Part shown: one piece after another, positions 61,872-64,000 of the stretch
Numbering within the stretch: position 1 is the stretch's first letter
How the letters are laid out: every line of letters starts with the position of its first letter
From: Acidobacteriota bacterium
Lineage (GTDB): Bacteria > Acidobacteriota > Thermoanaerobaculia > Thermoanaerobaculales > Thermoanaerobaculaceae
Assembly: GCA_003133645.1 (NCBI GenBank)
Contig: PKYI01000087.1
Span: forward strand, 45,863 to 109,862
Reading direction: 5' to 3'
Length of the DNA: 64,000 nt
Made by a program: the position numbers and the translations under genes
Notes under the pieces: generated by a model
What the model was told of the DNA's origin: nothing
The model's input: the letters and a program-made list of their open reading frames with translations, nothing else
Database searches by the model: none

Positions 61872-63365
61872 ATGCGACGCACGCATCTGTTCCCGATAGT
61901 CGCCATCATCCTGGCCTCCGCCGCCATGGCTGCGGCGGCGGAAGTCGAGCCCGCGATTCCCGCGCGGCCCGAGCAGCTCAAGTACCCGGCGCTGGCCTTC
62001 AAGGTGCCGGACGCCGCCGCGATGAGGGTCAAGCTCGCCAACGGCGTGCCGGTCTACATCGCCGCCGACCGCATGTTCCCCCTCGTGACGGTGCAGGTGT
62101 TCTTCCGCGGCGGCAGGTATCTCGAACCGGCCGGCAAGGAAGGCCTGGCCGAGCTGATGGGCACCGTGTGGCGGACCGGTGGGGCGGGGACGCTCGACGC
62201 CAAGGCCCTCGACGAGGAACTCGACTTCCTGGCCGCCTCGCTTTCGACCTCGGTGGGTGGCATTTCGGGCAGCGTCAGCCTCAACCTGCTCTCCAAGGAC
62301 CTCGACCGCGGCGTGGCCCTGATGATGGATGTGCTGCGCGAGCCGCGCTTCGACGAGGCGCGCCTGGCCAAGGCCAAGGAGGACATGCTCTCGGACATGA
62401 AGCGGCGCAACGACGAGACCGAGGCGATCGAGGCGCGCGAGTGGGACCGCCTCGTCTACGGCGACGACTACTGGATCAACCGGCTCGCCACCAAGGCTTC
62501 GGTCGACGCCATCACCCGCGACGACCTGCTCGCGTTCCACAAGCTCCTCGCCAACCCGGCCAACTTCGTCGTCGCGGTGGCCGGCGACTTCGACCGGGCC
62601 GCGATGATCGCCAAGTTGAACGCGACGCTGGGCGCCTGGAAGCCGACGGTCGAGGCCGTGCCAGCGGTGCCGCAGCCGAGCGTCTCCGCAAAGCCCGGCG
62701 TCTACATGGTGAACAAGCCCGACGTCAACCAGGGCCGCGTCTCGATCGGCCACCTCGGGGTCAAGCGCCCGCTCCCGGATGAGTTCGCGCTCGAGGTCGC
62801 CAACGACATCCTCGGCGGCGGCGGCTTCACGGCGTGGATGATGTCGCGCGTGCGCTCGGACGAGGGACTTGCGTACTCCGCATACTCGAACTACTCGATC
62901 GGGGATCTCTACCCGGGCGATTTCCGCGCCTACTTCCAGTCGAAGTCCTCGACCTGCGCCCAGGCGGCGCAGCTCACCATCGACATCATGAACAAGATGC
63001 GCGCCGGTGAGGTCACGGAGAAGGAACTGGTCACCAGCAAGAACTCGTTTACGGAGACGCTGCCGCGCGTGTTCGAGAGCAAACTCCGAACCGTGATGCG
63101 CTTCGCCCAGGACGAGCTGGTCGGGCGTCCGCACGCGTACTGGACGACCTACCGCCAGCGGGTCGGGGCGGTGACCGTGCCGGAGGTGGGGAAGGCGGCC
63201 AGGGCCCACATCAAGACCGATCGTCTGATCATCCTGGTCGTCGGCAACGTGGACGCGATCTTGAAGGGGAACCCGGACCACCCGGAGGCGAAGTTCGACA
63301 AGCTGGGGCCGATCGTGCGCCTGCCGTTGCGCGATCCGCTCACGCTCAAGCCGATCGCGGACTGA
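61872..63365 (+). CDS. M16-like non-catalytic partner subunit
   Basis: A 497-residue exported protein. After a signal peptide (AIILASAAMAAAA) it has the M16 fold, but the zinc motif is replaced by GKEGLAELMGTV, where HxxEH would be. The Arg/Tyr pair that contributes to the partner's active site is kept (SRVRSDEGLAYSAYS). This is the arrangement of alpha/beta M16 pairs such as mitochondrial processing peptidase and bacterial M16 heterodimers. GGAGGAG precedes the ATG, 20 nt after the catalytic subunit gene, indicating an operon. It probably supports peptide degradation in the periplasm. Confidence 0.88.
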   Translation: MRRTHLFPIVAIILASAAMAAAAEVEPAIPARPEQLKYPALAFKVPDAAAMRVKLANGVPVYIAADRMFPLVTVQVFFRGGRYLEPAGKEGLAELMGTVWRTGGAGTLDAKALDEELDFLAASLSTSVGGISGSVSLNLLSKDLDRGVALMMDVLREPRFDEARLAKAKEDMLSDMKRRNDETEAIEAREWDRLVYGDDYWINRLATKASVDAITRDDLLAFHKLLANPANFVVAVAGDFDRAAMIAKLNATLGAWKPTVEAVPAVPQPSVSAKPGVYMVNKPDVNQGRVSIGHLGVKRPLPDEFALEVANDILGGGGFTAWMMSRVRSDEGLAYSAYSNYSIGDLYPGDFRAYFQSKSSTCAQAAQLTIDIMNKMRAGEVTEKELVTSKNSFTETLPRVFESKLRTVMRFAQDELVGRPHAYWTTYRQRVGAVTVPEVGKAARAHIKTDRLIILVVGNVDAILKGNPDHPEAKFDKLGPIVRLPLRDPLTLKPIAD

Positions 63366-63470
63366 CGCGGCGGTGCACCGATTGCGAGGCGCCCGGGGGG
63401 GGCACCCCGGGCACCTTTGCTATGCTCGCGCCGCGCCGCGGGACGGATGGTCGCGGGCGGGAGAGAAGGC

Positions 63471-63902
63471 GTGAGCGAGGTGGTCGTTCATCGGCTGGCG
63501 GGGAGCAAGAAGGCGCTCGAGGCCTGCCGCCTGATCGAGCGGCTCTACCAGGCCGGCGAGCGGATCACCGTCTGGGTCGCCGACGCCGGCCGCGCCGCCG
63601 TGTTCGACCAGTACCTGTGGACGTTCGCCCAGAGCTCGTTCGTGCCGCACTCGCTCTGGGACGGTTCGGGCGAAGTCGACGAACCCGTCGCCATCGTCAC
63701 CGGGACGCTGGCGAACCCCAACCGCGGCGAGGTGCTCGTCATTGGCGATAGCCTCGCCGACCGGGCGTCGGCGCGCGGCTGGGCCCAGGTGCACGACCTC
63801 GCGAGTGCGGCGGCCGAGGACGAGGGGAAGCGCGAGGCGTGGGAGGCGGCCGGCTTCGCCGTCGCGGAGGTCCGGGGCATCGCCTCCGACGCACCCGGTT
63901 GA
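63471..63902 (+). CDS. holC: DNA polymerase III chi subunit-like protein
   Basis: A 143-residue protein matching the HolC family, which links SSB to the clamp loader. ALEACRLIERLYQAGERITVWVAD, LDQYLWTF and SFVPHSLWD mark the family's conserved core. The GTG start was chosen for GGGAGAGAAGG just upstream. An ATG eight codons earlier would precede that signal. The remaining 98 bases to the window edge show no gene. Confidence 0.8.
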   Translation: MSEVVVHRLAGSKKALEACRLIERLYQAGERITVWVADAGRAAVFDQYLWTFAQSSFVPHSLWDGSGEVDEPVAIVTGTLANPNRGEVLVIGDSLADRASARGWAQVHDLASAAAEDEGKREAWEAAGFAVAEVRGIASDAPG

Positions 63903-64000
63903 CGCCGCGGCCAACGGGCGTGGCCGGCTCTCTTCGTTCACTGCGTGAGGCCTTCCTTTTTGCCCCGCGGCCTACGGCCGTGTCGCTCGGGCGGCGCATC

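Noticed and set aside
63739..63999. Minus-strand frame at the right edge
   Set aside because: Overlaps holC and has Arg/Pro-rich shadow composition.

Overview
This is a 64 kb chromosomal segment of a GC-rich, Gram-negative (diderm) bacterium. LPS-type acyltransferase, TonB-dependent receptor, lipoprotein and periplasmic protease genes indicate an outer membrane. The mix of a periplasmic tricorn homologue, multihaem cytochromes, an Nfn-type transhydrogenase, a FecR/DUF6600-like protein and a tandem ThyX-like protein suggests an acidobacterial-type organism. That assignment is inference: there is no rRNA or other marker to prove it. No rRNA, tRNA, CRISPR array, prophage or complete insertion sequence was seen.

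Layout: 1-2.6 kb, respiratory module (11-haem cytochrome c cut by the left edge, membrane cytochrome b, 4-haem c554-like cytochrome). 2.7-16.5 kb, housekeeping and accessory genes: DEDD-type exonuclease, cation efflux (CDF), FmdB-like zinc ribbon, tandem ThyX-like protein, degenerate patatin-like protein, tricorn protease, cysS, dienelactone hydrolase, exported Memo-family protein, FAD amine-oxidase-like protein. 16.6-18 kb, secreted autotransporter-repeat protein with its own promoter and terminator. 18-24.9 kb, UvrD-like helicase, nfnAB, NYN/OST-HTH protein, metallo-beta-lactamase-fold hydrolase. 24.9-27.4 kb, TonB-dependent receptor behind a TPP riboswitch. 27.5-44.3 kb, GAF protein, hydrolase, PEGA protein broken by an amber codon, SRAP, tyrA-lpxL pair, ABC exporter, flavoprotein, class V aminotransferase, lipoproteins, FecR-like protein, left-handed beta-helix protein, SpoIIE phosphatase, transglutaminase/TPR lipoprotein. 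44.4-49.1 kb, enoyl-CoA hydratase, HMGL-like lyase and sucC-sucD-ndk. 49.1-53 kb, an islet of three glycosyltransferases in poorly coding surroundings. 53-64 kb, typA, cNMP/TPR protein, UdgB, queF, thioesterase and patatin, an M16 peptidase pair and holC.

The most striking pattern is regulatory. At least fourteen genes have a TANNNT -10 box ending 6-8 nt before the start codon and no Shine-Dalgarno sequence, so their transcripts should be leaderless. Other genes have a -10 box 17-41 nt upstream plus a good Shine-Dalgarno. Intergenic DNA carries several repeat families: palindromes with CGTCAT/ATGACG ends, purine/pyrimidine inverted repeats, and GGGCACC and GTGGTCC direct repeats.

Functionally, the cytochrome c/cytochrome b pair probably moves electrons between quinone and the periplasm or cell surface. 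NfnAB balances NADH, NADPH and ferredoxin. SucCD and Ndk link the TCA cycle to nucleotide pools. The riboswitch points to thiamin-related uptake by the TonB receptor.
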